From contig CAJTYG010000003.1 of assembly GCA_910584155.1 (NCBI GenBank), forward strand, positions 154,630-218,629: a stretch of DNA of 64,000 nt. The letters run 5' to 3'. Of the stretch, positions 24,931 to 33,738 are shown in pieces (within the stretch, counting starts at the first letter, position 1; every line of letters begins with the position of its first letter). Position numbers and translations under genes: made by a program. Under the pieces are notes generated by a model. It was not told the DNA's origin. It worked only from the letters and a program-made list of their open reading frames with translations, and made no database searches. This DNA comes from an uncultured Christensenella sp. (GTDB lineage Bacteria > Bacillota > Clostridia > Christensenellales > CAG-917).

Positions 24931-26806
24931 TGAAATCATAGTAGACAATTTTGCAGGCGGCGGCGGGGCAAGCACAGGAATAGAACTTGCACTCGGGCGT
25001 CCTGTAGATATAGCAATCAATCATAGCGAAGCGGCAATAAACATGCACAAAATAAATCACCGATTTACAGAACACTATTGTGAGAGTGTGTGGGATGTAG
25101 ATCCTGTGGCGCTTTGCAGAGGGCGCAAGGTTGCGCTTATGTGGCTTTCACCCGATTGTAAGCATTTCAGCAAAGCCAAAGGTGGCAAGCCAGTTGATAA
25201 AAACATAAGAGGGCTTGCTTGGATAGCGGTGCGCTGGGCTGCGTTGGTGAAGCCGAGAGTTATTATCCTTGAGAACGTCGAGGAATTCAAAACATGGGGG
25301 CGTATAGACAAGACCACGGGCAAGCCAGACCCGAAGTACAAGGGAGAGACGTTCAACAGCTTTGTGTGGCAACTGCGAATGCACGGATACAAAGTAGAGT
25401 GGCAAGAACGCAAGGCTTGCGACGATGGTGCGCCCACGAGCCGCAAGCGTTTTGTGCTGATAGCACGTTGTGACGGCAAGCCTATCGTGTTTCCGAAGCC
25501 GACATACGGCAATGCGCCCGGTCTTAAACCATATCGCACGGCGGCAGACATTATAGATTGGACTATTGCTTGTCCGTCCATATTCGAGCGCAAGAAACCG
25601 CTTGTAGCAGCGACACAGCGCAGAATAGCCCGAGGGCTTGACAAATTCGTCATCAAGAACAGCAAGCCGTTCATCGTGCCAATAGGCTACGGAGAGAAAG
25701 AGGGGCAGTTGCCGAGAATACACGATATAGACAAGCCCGTAAGCACAATAGTGTCAAGCTGCAAGCAAAACCTTGTTATGCCGACCCTGACGAAATTCAA
25801 CGACCAGAGCAAGGGACAAGGCGTGGATGCTCCGCTTGATACGGTTATGGCAGGCGCAACACGTTTTGGGAAAGTAGATACGAAACTCGCACCCTTTATA
25901 CAACACGAAAACTTTGACAATATACCGCAGTCGGTAGAGAAGCCCTTGTCGACGATAACGAGCGCAACACATCAGTATTTGACGGACGCTAAACTCGCAC
26001 CCTTTGTAGAGCAGGCATTCGGCGGCGCCTACGACGGACACGGCTCGGATATAGACAAGCCCCTGCCGACCGTGACCGCAACAGACCATAACAGGCTTAT
26101 CGCACCCACGCTCATTCAGTATCACTCCGAGACGACGGACAAAGAGGTCCGGGCATGTGCGGCGAACGAACTGTTACCCACGGTGGACACGTCAAATCGA
26201 TACGGCATATCCTCGGCATACATACACAAGTATTACGCAGGCAATTACGTGGGCGCAGGCAGCAATATAACCGCTCCGCTTGACACCGTAACAACCGAAG
26301 AACGCCACGCACTCACAATGCCCTATATAACCGAGTATTACGGCACTGAGAAAGACGGCACGCCCTGCACGCAACCGCTCCGCACAATTATGGCGAAGAA
26401 CAAGGCGGCGGTTGTAGAGGTTAAAGTCGCAAAGATAAAAGGCAGTCAGAATCTGGGACACTGGGCGGAAGTACGCAAAATGCTGAACGAATACACAGAC
26501 CGCCAGCTCGCCGACGACGAAATACTGCTATTCATTATCGCAGGCGCAGCGTGGTTTATCTACGACATAGGAATGAGAATGCTCACACCGAGAGAGCTGT
26601 ACAGGGCGCAAGGTTTTCCCGAGGACTACATCATCGAGTTTGACGTTAACGGCAAGCCGTACAGCAAGAAAGAGCAAATCGCACGTTGTGGCAACGCTGT
26701 TTGCCCGCCTATGGCAGAAGCACTCGTCCGTGCGAACTTCCCCGAGTATGCCGTCAAGAAGCCGATTAAAACAATGCAAGAACTTGAAAATGCTATGGTA
26801 GCGTGA
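24905..26806 (+). CDS. DNA cytosine-5 methyltransferase
   Basis: 633 residues. Motif I is NFAGGGGASTGIE (about 14-26), the catalytic loop is SPDCKHFSKAKGG with Cys at about 85 (the usual form is PPCQ), motif VI is ENVEEF, and the C-terminal motifs lie at RELYRAQGFP and GNAVCPP. Between about 255 and 515 lies an unusually long target-recognition region built of about seven units with the core P-L-x-T-(V/I), for example DKPVSTIVSS, DAPLDTVMAG, EKPLSTITSA and APLDTVTTEE. No restriction enzyme is adjacent, so it probably protects phage DNA. GGAGGTG precedes the start at 24905. Confidence 0.88.
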   Translation: MPYQIAIDDEIIVDNFAGGGGASTGIELALGRPVDIAINHSEAAINMHKINHRFTEHYCESVWDVDPVALCRGRKVALMWLSPDCKHFSKAKGGKPVDKNIRGLAWIAVRWAALVKPRVIILENVEEFKTWGRIDKTTGKPDPKYKGETFNSFVWQLRMHGYKVEWQERKACDDGAPTSRKRFVLIARCDGKPIVFPKPTYGNAPGLKPYRTAADIIDWTIACPSIFERKKPLVAATQRRIARGLDKFVIKNSKPFIVPIGYGEKEGQLPRIHDIDKPVSTIVSSCKQNLVMPTLTKFNDQSKGQGVDAPLDTVMAGATRFGKVDTKLAPFIQHENFDNIPQSVEKPLSTITSATHQYLTDAKLAPFVEQAFGGAYDGHGSDIDKPLPTVTATDHNRLIAPTLIQYHSETTDKEVRACAANELLPTVDTSNRYGISSAYIHKYYAGNYVGAGSNITAPLDTVTTEERHALTMPYITEYYGTEKDGTPCTQPLRTIMAKNKAAVVEVKVAKIKGSQNLGHWAEVRKMLNEYTDRQLADDEILLFIIAGAAWFIYDIGMRMLTPRELYRAQGFPEDYIIEFDVNGKPYSKKEQIARCGNAVCPPMAEALVRANFPEYAVKKPIKTMQELENAMVA

Positions 26807-26814
26807 GGTGGCAA

Positions 26815-27810
26815 ATGATTATACAAGGCGATGCACTTATTGAATTAAAAAAACTGCCTGCAGAAAGCGTGGATTGTTGCATAACATCGCCGCCGTATTA
26901 CGGACTCCGTGATTATGGTTGCGTCGGACAAATTGGACTTGAATCTACCATAGACGAATACATAGCCAAATTAACGGATGTATTTCATGAGGTCAAAAGG
27001 GTGTTAAAAGCGGACGGCACGCTGTGGGTGAATATCGCAGATAGTTATAACGGAAGTGGCAAGGGACGAAATGCTGACGGAAGTATGGCTATGTTGCGTA
27101 GCGATAAACAACAAAGCAATAGGGGTTCAACAGTTGGAAGCATAGTTAAAACCTCGATACATAACATCAAGCCGAAAGACCTAATCGGTGTGCCGTGGTT
27201 GCTTGCATTTGCCCTGAGGGCGGACGGCTGGTATTGGCGTCAAGTCAATGTGTGGGATAAGCCGAACTGTATGCCTGAAAGCGTAAAAGATCGTTGCACA
27301 ACATCTCACGAATATATGCTGCTGTTTTCAAAGTCTACACGATACTACTTCGACTGGAAAGCGATACAAGAATCGTGTGTCGGCTTTGATAAGTCATCAC
27401 CGAGGGGAAGCAAAGGAACGCTAACACCCAACGCAGGGCGGCGGAAAGGCAATCGTAAGACGTTCAGGGGCGGCGGCGCATATACGAGCGGTGCGAGTTT
27501 TGACAACAGCACGGAGAAGCAGAACGACAGCCACGGCAACTCACCGAACGATAAAGGACTGCGCCGCAAGCGGTCTGTATGGAGAGTATCCACGGCGGCG
27601 GGACATAGCATACACTTTGCGACGTTTCCGCCGAAGCTCATAGAGCCGTGCGTGTTGGCGGGCAGCCGACCTGACGGAGTAGTGCTCGATCCGTTCGCAG
27701 GAAGTGGCACGACGGGCAAGGTAGCAAAAGCAAACAAACGAGATTTTATTCTGATAGAGTTGTCAGAAGAGTATGCACAAATATGCAGAGAGCAAACGGA
27801 GGATTTATGA
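26815..27810 (+). CDS. DNA methyltransferase (N4-cytosine/N6-adenine type)
   Basis: 331 residues. The catalytic motif is TSPPYYGLRDY near the N-terminus (about 25-35), and the AdoMet-binding motif is LDPFAGSGTTGKVA near the C-terminus: the order of the beta class. The Ser of the TSPPY form is more usual for N4-cytosine enzymes, but adenine specificity cannot be excluded. The start at 26815 follows GAGGTGG. It lies directly after the C5 enzyme, so the phage modifies its DNA in at least two ways. Confidence 0.85.
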   Translation: MIIQGDALIELKKLPAESVDCCITSPPYYGLRDYGCVGQIGLESTIDEYIAKLTDVFHEVKRVLKADGTLWVNIADSYNGSGKGRNADGSMAMLRSDKQQSNRGSTVGSIVKTSIHNIKPKDLIGVPWLLAFALRADGWYWRQVNVWDKPNCMPESVKDRCTTSHEYMLLFSKSTRYYFDWKAIQESCVGFDKSSPRGSKGTLTPNAGRRKGNRKTFRGGGAYTSGASFDNSTEKQNDSHGNSPNDKGLRRKRSVWRVSTAAGHSIHFATFPPKLIEPCVLAGSRPDGVVLDPFAGSGTTGKVAKANKRDFILIELSEEYAQICREQTEDL

Positions 27811-28379
27811 ACAAGGAAATATTAAGAATTTTAATAGACAAAATCGGAAGAGAAACGGTCGATAGATTTATCGAAGACGAGGGCGGTTCTCTTGCGAGAG
27901 TTAAAACAATATCGCTTGAAGTAGTCGCTGAGGAAATAGCCGATGCATTGATAGAACAAGGCTATCATACGAACGATAATAGCACCATTAAGGTGTATAG
28001 CTTCAGCGTGCTGATGAAACAACCTAAAGCGTGGCTGGTAGATCAAGTCAGATTGTTGGAAAAACTGCATCAAGATGATGAGTGGCAAATAGACCAGCAG
28101 GCGAAGAATTGCGAAAAACTGCTATCGGAAAAGGATAGGAGAATACAAGAGCTTGAAACAGAACTTTCGCACCGTGAAGAGGATTTAGTCCACGCAGATG
28201 AAAAAGTCTTTTATCGTGAAACGGCGGTTAAACTTGAAGAAGACAAAATCAAGCAACAAGCCGTTAGGGAGTTTGCGGAGAAGTTAAAGATAGACTTGAG
28301 AGAAGAGGAACTTAACTCAACGCAATATTTGGCATGTGTAAGAGTTATCGACTACTTATTTAAGGAGGTGACAGTATGA
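27807..28379 (+). CDS. Phage protein with coiled coil, unknown
   Basis: 190 residues, mainly helical, with a long coiled coil in the middle (about 95-150; CEKLLSEKDRRIQELETELS). The start has CGGAGG and overlaps the methyltransferase stop by four bases (ATGA). It also overlaps the HNH gene that follows by four bases. No family recognised. Confidence 0.6.
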   Translation: MNKEILRILIDKIGRETVDRFIEDEGGSLARVKTISLEVVAEEIADALIEQGYHTNDNSTIKVYSFSVLMKQPKAWLVDQVRLLEKLHQDDEWQIDQQAKNCEKLLSEKDRRIQELETELSHREEDLVHADEKVFYRETAVKLEEDKIKQQAVREFAEKLKIDLREEELNSTQYLACVRVIDYLFKEVTV

Positions 28380-28744
28380 ACCGTAGAAAACTAACCAAAG
28401 CAGAACGACAAGCAGTTTACGATAAATGTCACGGACATTGTGCATATTGCGGTTGCGAACTTGAATTTAAAGATATGCAAGTAGATCACGTTGTAGCATT
28501 TAACTTAATCCACGACGAAAGCACTGAAACAATGTTGAACTATTTGCCCGCTTGTCGTAGTTGTAATTACTATAAGTCAACAATGACGATCGAGCGTTTT
28601 AGGGATAGTATAGAGAAATTTCCGCAGGTGCTTATTCGTGATAGCGTTACATACAAAAATGCGGTTAGATTTGGTTTAGTAGAGCCTAAACCGCATAAGA
28701 TAGTTTTCTACTTTGAAAAATTAGGAATAGAGGTGAATAAATGA
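28376..28744 (+). CDS. HNH endonuclease
   Basis: 122 residues. Zinc-finger HNH fold: HCAYCGCEL, then the active-site MQVDHVVAFNL and LPACRSCNYYKS. It may be a free-standing homing nuclease or act in replication and recombination. Position in the early operon, away from the terminase genes, argues against a packaging role; another HNH protein at 32855-33190 takes that place. Confidence 0.85.
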   Translation: MNRRKLTKAERQAVYDKCHGHCAYCGCELEFKDMQVDHVVAFNLIHDESTETMLNYLPACRSCNYYKSTMTIERFRDSIEKFPQVLIRDSVTYKNAVRFGLVEPKPHKIVFYFEKLGIEVNK

Positions 28745-29439
28745 GTAAGGCAGTTATGCACAGTGTATCGCCACAGCAATGCGAGCGAATAGCGGCAGGA
28801 GAGCAAACAATACTTTTGAGTAAAACTCGCCCAAACTTGGAAACGCCTTTTAAGGACTATATGTACTGCACGAAGCACAAATATCATCATTTGTACGATT
28901 TAAGAAAAATAAGTAATGGAACACTTAATCTCAGCGTTGTAGAACACAACAAAACAAGTTTAGTCGCCGACGGTTTCTTAAACGGCAAGGTTATCGGCGA
29001 GTTTATCTGCGATAGGGTAAGACAACAAATGGTTTGTCATAAAGAACTTAGCCACATAAAGATACGAGGCTATATGGAACGTCTCTCTGCATTATGCACG
29101 GCGGCAGCGCTTTCTATTGATGATTTACACAATTATATCGACAAAGACGGGCAAGATTTTGACATTATTTACGGTTGGCATATCTCCGACCTCGTGATCT
29201 ACGACAAGCCAAGAGAGGTGGAAGAGTTTTGGGCTTATAACGAAGAGTGGCATAAGCGTTTTGACGAACAAGATGGTTACTGCTGTTACGATGCAACTAC
29301 TGACAGTGGAGAGGCATTGGTAGATTGCGCAGGATATGAGGGTGTTTATAATTGCTATCGCTGTTGGGAAGAATGGAGTGGTTGGTGTCATAGGCTCACC
29401 CGTCCGCCGCAGAGCTGGATGTATATTGAGGAGGTGTGA
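28741..29439 (+). CDS. ASCH/PUA-like domain protein
   Basis: 232 residues. The N-terminal part has the pattern of phage ASCH-like proteins: SVSPQQCERIAAGEQTILLSKTRP, then YMYCTK, and KVIGEFICD. The C-terminal part is Trp/Cys-rich (YNCYRCWEEWSGWCHRL). ASCH domains are thought to bind RNA or modified nucleotides. Function in this phage unknown. It overlaps the HNH gene by four bases. Confidence 0.65.
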   Translation: MSKAVMHSVSPQQCERIAAGEQTILLSKTRPNLETPFKDYMYCTKHKYHHLYDLRKISNGTLNLSVVEHNKTSLVADGFLNGKVIGEFICDRVRQQMVCHKELSHIKIRGYMERLSALCTAAALSIDDLHNYIDKDGQDFDIIYGWHISDLVIYDKPREVEEFWAYNEEWHKRFDEQDGYCCYDATTDSGEALVDCAGYEGVYNCYRCWEEWSGWCHRLTRPPQSWMYIEEV

Positions 29440-29440
29440 T

Positions 29441-29641
29441 ATGAAAAATTATTGCAAGAGATGCACAGTAGAACATTGCGAACTTCGGGACGAGGTCAAC
29501 TTTTGTGAGGATTGTGCCGAATACAAAACCTGCCCGATTTGTTACGACTGTTGCGAAAGCGGACACGCAATAGAGTGCAACAACGGTTTTGAATCCCAAA
29601 ATGAATACGACGAGCCTGTGGAGGACGAAGATGAAGTTTGA
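29441..29641 (+). CDS. Cys-rich small protein
   Basis: 66 residues with four CxxC-like pairs (YCKRC, FCEDC, CPICYDCC), probably binding one or two zinc ions, and an acidic tail. It has a GAGGAGGTG site and starts one base after the previous stop. No family recognised. Confidence 0.6.
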   Translation: MKNYCKRCTVEHCELRDEVNFCEDCAEYKTCPICYDCCESGHAIECNNGFESQNEYDEPVEDEDEV

Positions 29642-30104
29642 TGCGGAAAATTACGATTGGCAAGCATTTGAACAGAATGTAGAGCGTGCAAAGGAAATAC
29701 GCAAGCACCAAGCAGAGGCACGCAACGCAATTTTAGATGCTTTGCTTCGGTACAAGAAAAAGAAAATCAATGCACGCAATAAAAAAGAGGCGGCGGATAT
29801 GGCACTTGCTTTCAAAGACCTTGAAGATTACGCAAGCATCGATGAAATACATAACGCTTACGGATACGACATTATATCCGAGAGTGAATGCAAGCGTCTT
29901 ATGGCTCTTTGGGAGGCGAGAGAAAAATACGTAACAAAGAGCGGAGAATTCAGCGACGAGGTTACGATGTTTATAAACCAAGCCTTAAACGCAATCGGCG
30001 GGAATTATCTTGATTTCTTAGATGAAACCGATGCAGCCGAGCGTTATGTCCGAGAAGAGCACGTTAAACGCAAAGGCACCACATTCAGGCGGGAGGAAAT
30101 ATGA
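29631..30104 (+). CDS. Helical phage protein, unknown
   Basis: 157 residues from the ATG at 29631, mostly helical and charged, with a basic patch (RYKKKKINARNKKEA). It overlaps the upstream gene by 11 bases and the HAD gene by four. No family recognised. Confidence 0.55.
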   Translation: MKFDAENYDWQAFEQNVERAKEIRKHQAEARNAILDALLRYKKKKINARNKKEAADMALAFKDLEDYASIDEIHNAYGYDIISESECKRLMALWEAREKYVTKSGEFSDEVTMFINQALNAIGGNYLDFLDETDAAERYVREEHVKRKGTTFRREEI

Positions 30105-30400
30105 TATACGCAATAGATTTTGACGGAACACTATGCGAGAATAAATATCCCGAGATTGGAGAGCCGAGACAGCGTGGAATCAACACATGCAGGCAACTCA
30201 AGACCAAGGGACACACGCTGATACTTTGGACATGTCGGTCGGGGAAATTGCTTGCGGCAGCGGTAGAGTGGTGTAAGGCACAAGGAATAACATTCGACTA
30301 TATCAATGAGAATACCGAGGAAATCATAATCAAATACGGTGGCGATACTCGGAAGATATATGCAGATGTTTACATAGATGATCGCTCCTTGAAGATTTAA
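30101..30400 (+). CDS. HAD-superfamily phosphatase-like protein
   Basis: 99 residues. The nucleophile motif is AIDFDGTLCE, and motif II is the Thr of LILWTCRSG. The end carries the metal-binding acidic motif in YIDDRSL. This is a compact phage version that lacks a cap domain. The substrate is unknown; a nucleotide or DNA/RNA 5' or 3' end would suit the context. Confidence 0.75.
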   Translation: MIYAIDFDGTLCENKYPEIGEPRQRGINTCRQLKTKGHTLILWTCRSGKLLAAAVEWCKAQGITFDYINENTEEIIIKYGGDTRKIYADVYIDDRSLKI

Positions 30401-30467
30401 CAAACTCTGCGGCGGCGGGACAAATATAAACATTTATAAAAACACCTATCAAACAACTAAAAAAGCG

Positions 30468-30496
30468 TTGACAAACAGACAACGCTGTAATATAAT
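30468..30496 (+). promoter_or_regulatory. Consensus promoter of hicAB
   Basis: Perfect TTGACA (30468-30473), exactly 17 bases, perfect TATAAT (30491-30496). This is the strongest promoter seen in the prophage and allows expression in the lysogen independent of the early operon. Confidence 0.88.
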
Positions 30497-30526
30497 ATGT
30501 ATGTAATCAAGAGGAGGAACAAGGGA

Positions 30527-30715
30527 ATGCCGATTACACCAAAGCAAATAGTGAAGAAACTAAAAGAAAACGGCTTCGAAGAGGTGAGCCAAAAGGGTTC
30601 GCACCTAAAGATGAAAAACCCTAAAACAGGGAGGCAAGCAATAGTGCCAATGCATGCGAAAGACATCCCCCCAGGCACGGAAAGAGCAATATACAAGCAG
30701 GCGGGACTGATATAA
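30527..30715 (+). CDS. hicA: HicA-type mRNA interferase toxin
   Basis: 62 residues from the ATG at 30527 (GAGGAGG site). The HicA fold is visible: MPITPKQIVKKLKENGFEE, then KGSHLKMKNP with the catalytic His and the end IPPGTERAIYKQAGL. It cuts mRNA when not bound by HicB. The antitoxin gene follows 44 bases later. Confidence 0.9.
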   Translation: MPITPKQIVKKLKENGFEEVSQKGSHLKMKNPKTGRQAIVPMHAKDIPPGTERAIYKQAGLI

Positions 30716-30759
30716 AAGTCCCGAGCCTGCATAAAATATAATAAGAAAGGAGAACGACA

Positions 30760-31230
30760 ATGGACAACAGAATTTATCCTGCAGTATTTCATAAAGAAGA
30801 TAACGGCTCATATTCGGTAGAGTTTCCCGATCTGGGATGTGCTACGTGCGGCGAGACTTTGGAAGAGGCATTTATAATGGCAAAAGAAGCTCTCGCCTTG
30901 TATCTTGACGATTGCGAGGCGGTAGAACCCACACAACTTGAAAAGGTTAATGTACAGGGTGATGACAGAGTTATGCTTGTAGAGGCTGATGACGGTGACG
31001 ATATAACATACTATAAAACCTCAGAAGTCCCAAGAGCCATTGAGGATGGATTGGAAAAGAAAGGATATTCAAAATATCAAGTGGCTCAGATACTTGGGGT
31101 TGACCGTGGATATGTTACACGCATATCGAAAGGTGAGCGCATTCCATCGGTCGATATGGCGAAGCGCATCGGTACACTGCTCGACTTTGATTGGCGAGTA
31201 TTCTATGCGGATGGCAACGGCGCACTTTAA
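30760..31230 (+). CDS. hicB: HicB-type antitoxin with DNA-binding domain
   Basis: 156 residues. The N-terminal HicB domain is clear (YPAVFHKEDNGSYSVEFPDL, then CATCGETLEEAFIMAKEAL). The C-terminal helix-turn-helix (YSKYQVAQILGVDRGYVTRIS) lets it repress its own operon. It has an AAAGGAG site. The pair may stabilise the prophage or exclude other phages. Confidence 0.9.
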   Translation: MDNRIYPAVFHKEDNGSYSVEFPDLGCATCGETLEEAFIMAKEALALYLDDCEAVEPTQLEKVNVQGDDRVMLVEADDGDDITYYKTSEVPRAIEDGLEKKGYSKYQVAQILGVDRGYVTRISKGERIPSVDMAKRIGTLLDFDWRVFYADGNGAL

Positions 31231-31259
31231 TTAGAATTAAGCAATATTCAATCTCGTAG

Positions 31260-31290
31260 CCCGTCGGTTGTATTAACACTGACGGGTTTT
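31260..31290 (+). terminator. Terminator of hicAB
   Basis: CCCGTC pairs with GACGGG across a 15-base loop, then TTTT. Confidence 0.65.
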
Positions 31291-31571
31291 ATTATTTATT
31301 ATGGCGGCGGAACATGCGCAGCTATGCGCTTATATGATGTAAAGTTTTTTCAACAAATCAAAAAAATTTTTTATTTTTTTAATTTTTCGGCGGCGGCACG
31401 CTCTTAAATATATATTCTTACTCAATTTATTGTAGGGGGGGGTAAAATACCCCTATTTTGATTTTTTCAACAACGGGCGAGGAGTCTTTTACACATTTTT
31501 AACGGAAAATTGAGTTTTCACGCCCTATTTATATATATAGAGGGGCAAATTCCTCAAATGCGGAGATTTTT
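31291..31571. other. AT-rich gap before the packaging genes
   Basis: No gene seen. It is AT-rich with T-runs and an 8-G run at 31433-31442 followed by ACCCCT, forming a GGGGTAAAATACCCC-type inverted repeat. In HK97-type phages the cohesive-end or pac site usually lies just before the small terminase gene. This gap is a candidate, as is the sequence around 32845-33190. Not proven. Confidence 0.35.
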
Positions 31572-32844
31572 ATGGAAATTGTGAGATTAAGGCTTGACGA
31601 TTTAACGCTCGATGCGGAGAATGCAAAAATCCACACCGACGAACAGGTTGAGCAGATAGTCGAGAGCATAAGGCGATACGGATTTAACGATCCGATAGGC
31701 GTATGGGGTAATAACAACAAAATCGTTGAGGGACATGGACGATATAGAGCTTTGCGCATTCTCGCAGAGACCAATCCCGAGTATGAGATTGTGGACTGCA
31801 TACGACTTGACCACCTCACAGAAACCGAACGCAAGGAATATGCGCTTGCACACAATTCAACCAATATGGCGACAGGTTTTGATTTTGATAAACTTCAAGA
31901 GAACCTCAAACAAATCGGTAATATGGAAGCATTCGGACTCTTGATACAAGTGGACGAAATGGCACGAGTGGTTGAAGACGACTACGAGCCACCAGCCGAA
32001 CCCCCGAATAAAGTTAAATTTGGCGAGGTATGGCAAATGGGCGATCACACACTTGTGTGCGGAGATGTTACAAATCATACAACTGTCCAAAAACTCGGGG
32101 GGGGGCACGTTTGATGTCATAATGACAGACCCTCCGTACAACGTCAACTACAAGGGTGGGACCGATAAAAAATTGCAAATGGTCAACGACAATATGAACG
32201 ATATTTCGTTTTTGGAGTTTTTGACAAAGGCGTTTACAAATCTCGCTGAGGGGCTGAAAGACGGTGGTGCGTTCTATGTCTGGTACGCCAGTAGAGAGCA
32301 TATCAACTTTGAAACAGCGCTCAACAAAGCAGGATTGACCGTCCGACAGCAAATTATATGGGCAAAAAACACATTTGTTCTTGGTAGGCAGGATTACCAG
32401 TGGCAACACGAACCCTGCATGTATGGATGGAAAGACGGTGCGCCGCATTACTTTGTAGATAACCGCACCAACAGCACACTGCAAGAGTCCGAGCGGCCAG
32501 AGAACATAAAGAAGCTTAAGAAACAAGAACTCGTCGAATTCTGTGAGAAACTTATGTCTCAGTTTGAGGGTGTATCAACCACCATTGAGCGTGAGAATAA
32601 GCCAGCTGCAAACGAACAACATCCTACAATGAAACCCGTGAGACTGATAGCACGGTTGCTTGCAAACAGCACCAAGCGAGGTGACACCGTTGCAGACGGG
32701 TTCGGAGGGTCAGGTTCAACAGTCATTGCGTGTGAACAACTTGGATTAAAGTGCAAAATTGTAGAGATTAGTCCGACCTACGCATCGTACACCGTTGACA
32801 GATGGGAGAAATTTACAGGAAAAACTGCCGTGAGGATAGCCTGA
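31572..32844 (+). pseudogene. ParB-like nuclease/DNA methyltransferase fusion, broken at a G9 tract
   Basis: The first frame (31572-32114, 180 residues) holds a ParB/sulfiredoxin-like domain (IVEGHGRYRALRIL) and the linker GEVWQMGDHTLVCGD typical of phage ParB-methylase fusions. It stops soon after nine G (32097-32105). The second frame continues the expected sequence with DVIMTDPPYNVNY (methylase motif) and AdoMet motif VADGFGGSGST, ending at 32844. With eight G the two would be one protein of about 424 residues. So the gene is either phase-variable, mutated, or affected by a sequencing error. An ATG at 32122 could start the second part alone but would sit within the catalytic motif region. 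Confidence 0.8.
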
Positions 32845-32854
32845 GGATATAGAA

Positions 32855-33190
32855 ATGACTTATGAAGAAAGGTCTCCACGTAAAAGAAAGTTCTATAACA
32901 GCAAAGAGTGGCGCAAGCTCTCGCACTATTATGCAGAGAGTAGGGCGTGGATCTGTGAGCGGTGTGGCAATAAGAACATCGACTACACGAGACCAATCTA
33001 CGGGCAGCTGCACTGTCACCACAAAATCCCGCTGACCGATGAGAATATAGACAATCCCGACATATCGCTCAACGAGAACAATCTCATATTATTATGTCAA
33101 AAATGCCATAACGCCGTTGACAGCGACGATGTTTTACAAGAGGGTCTATACTTTGATGAAAACGGTATGATCCAAAAAAGGAAAGGATAA
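32855..33190 (+). CDS. HNH endonuclease of the packaging module
   Basis: 111 residues. Typical packaging-associated HNH: FYNSKEWRKLS, CERCG, LHCHHKIPLTDENI and LLCQKCHNAVD. In HK97-like phages such HNH proteins work with the terminase in DNA cleavage at the cos site. It overlaps the small terminase gene by one base. Confidence 0.88.
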   Translation: MTYEERSPRKRKFYNSKEWRKLSHYYAESRAWICERCGNKNIDYTRPIYGQLHCHHKIPLTDENIDNPDISLNENNLILLCQKCHNAVDSDDVLQEGLYFDENGMIQKRKG

Positions 33191-33738
33191 TGGGCAAAGG
33201 ACGCAAGGCGATAATACCCGAACAAAAAGATAATGACACCTACAAGGACATAGGTGCGATTAACCGACAACAGGATCTCTCGCCGAAAGGATATCCTGAC
33301 TCATTACCTGCTCCCAAAGACTTAACAGATGGTGCAAAAAAAGAGTGGCGCAGAATAGTCCGTCTTTTCCGACAAGGTGACACTCAAATAATAAATAATC
33401 TGGATCTTTATATGCTCAAAGCATATTGCATAGAAGTAGACATATATGACCGCTTATACAAACAGTGGCGAGACGAGGGATGTGCCATTATAAAAGACAG
33501 CAAAACCGATACTGCACGCCAAACATTAGATGCGCAAATGGTAGTAACGGAGCAATCTGTCGGGAATACGAGAAAAAAAATCATCAATCCATTGCTGGAT
33601 GCTTTGCAAAAACACGCAAATTCAATCCGAGTGTATGCCGAGCAACTGGGGCTCACCCCAGTAGGACGAGCGGGATGGACAGTGAGAACGGCGAAAAAGG
33701 AAAAAGATGCGCTTGATGATTTTATGGGCGACGAATGA
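33190..33738 (+). CDS. terS: Terminase small subunit (P27 family)
   Basis: 182 residues. The P27-type signature is seen as PKDLTDGAKKEWRRIVRLF, then LDLYMLKAYCIEVDIY and a C-terminal region with RVYAEQLGLTPVGRA. It recognises phage DNA and hands it to the large subunit. It overlaps the large subunit gene by four bases. Confidence 0.85.
   Translation: MGKGRKAIIPEQKDNDTYKDIGAINRQQDLSPKGYPDSLPAPKDLTDGAKKEWRRIVRLFRQGDTQIINNLDLYMLKAYCIEVDIYDRLYKQWRDEGCAIIKDSKTDTARQTLDAQMVVTEQSVGNTRKKIINPLLDALQKHANSIRVYAEQLGLTPVGRAGWTVRTAKKEKDALDDFMGDE

Noticed and set aside
28376..28744. Restriction endonuclease partner of the methyltransferases
   Set aside because: The HNH protein is separated from them by another gene, and small free HNH nucleases are common in phages; nothing shows matching specificity.
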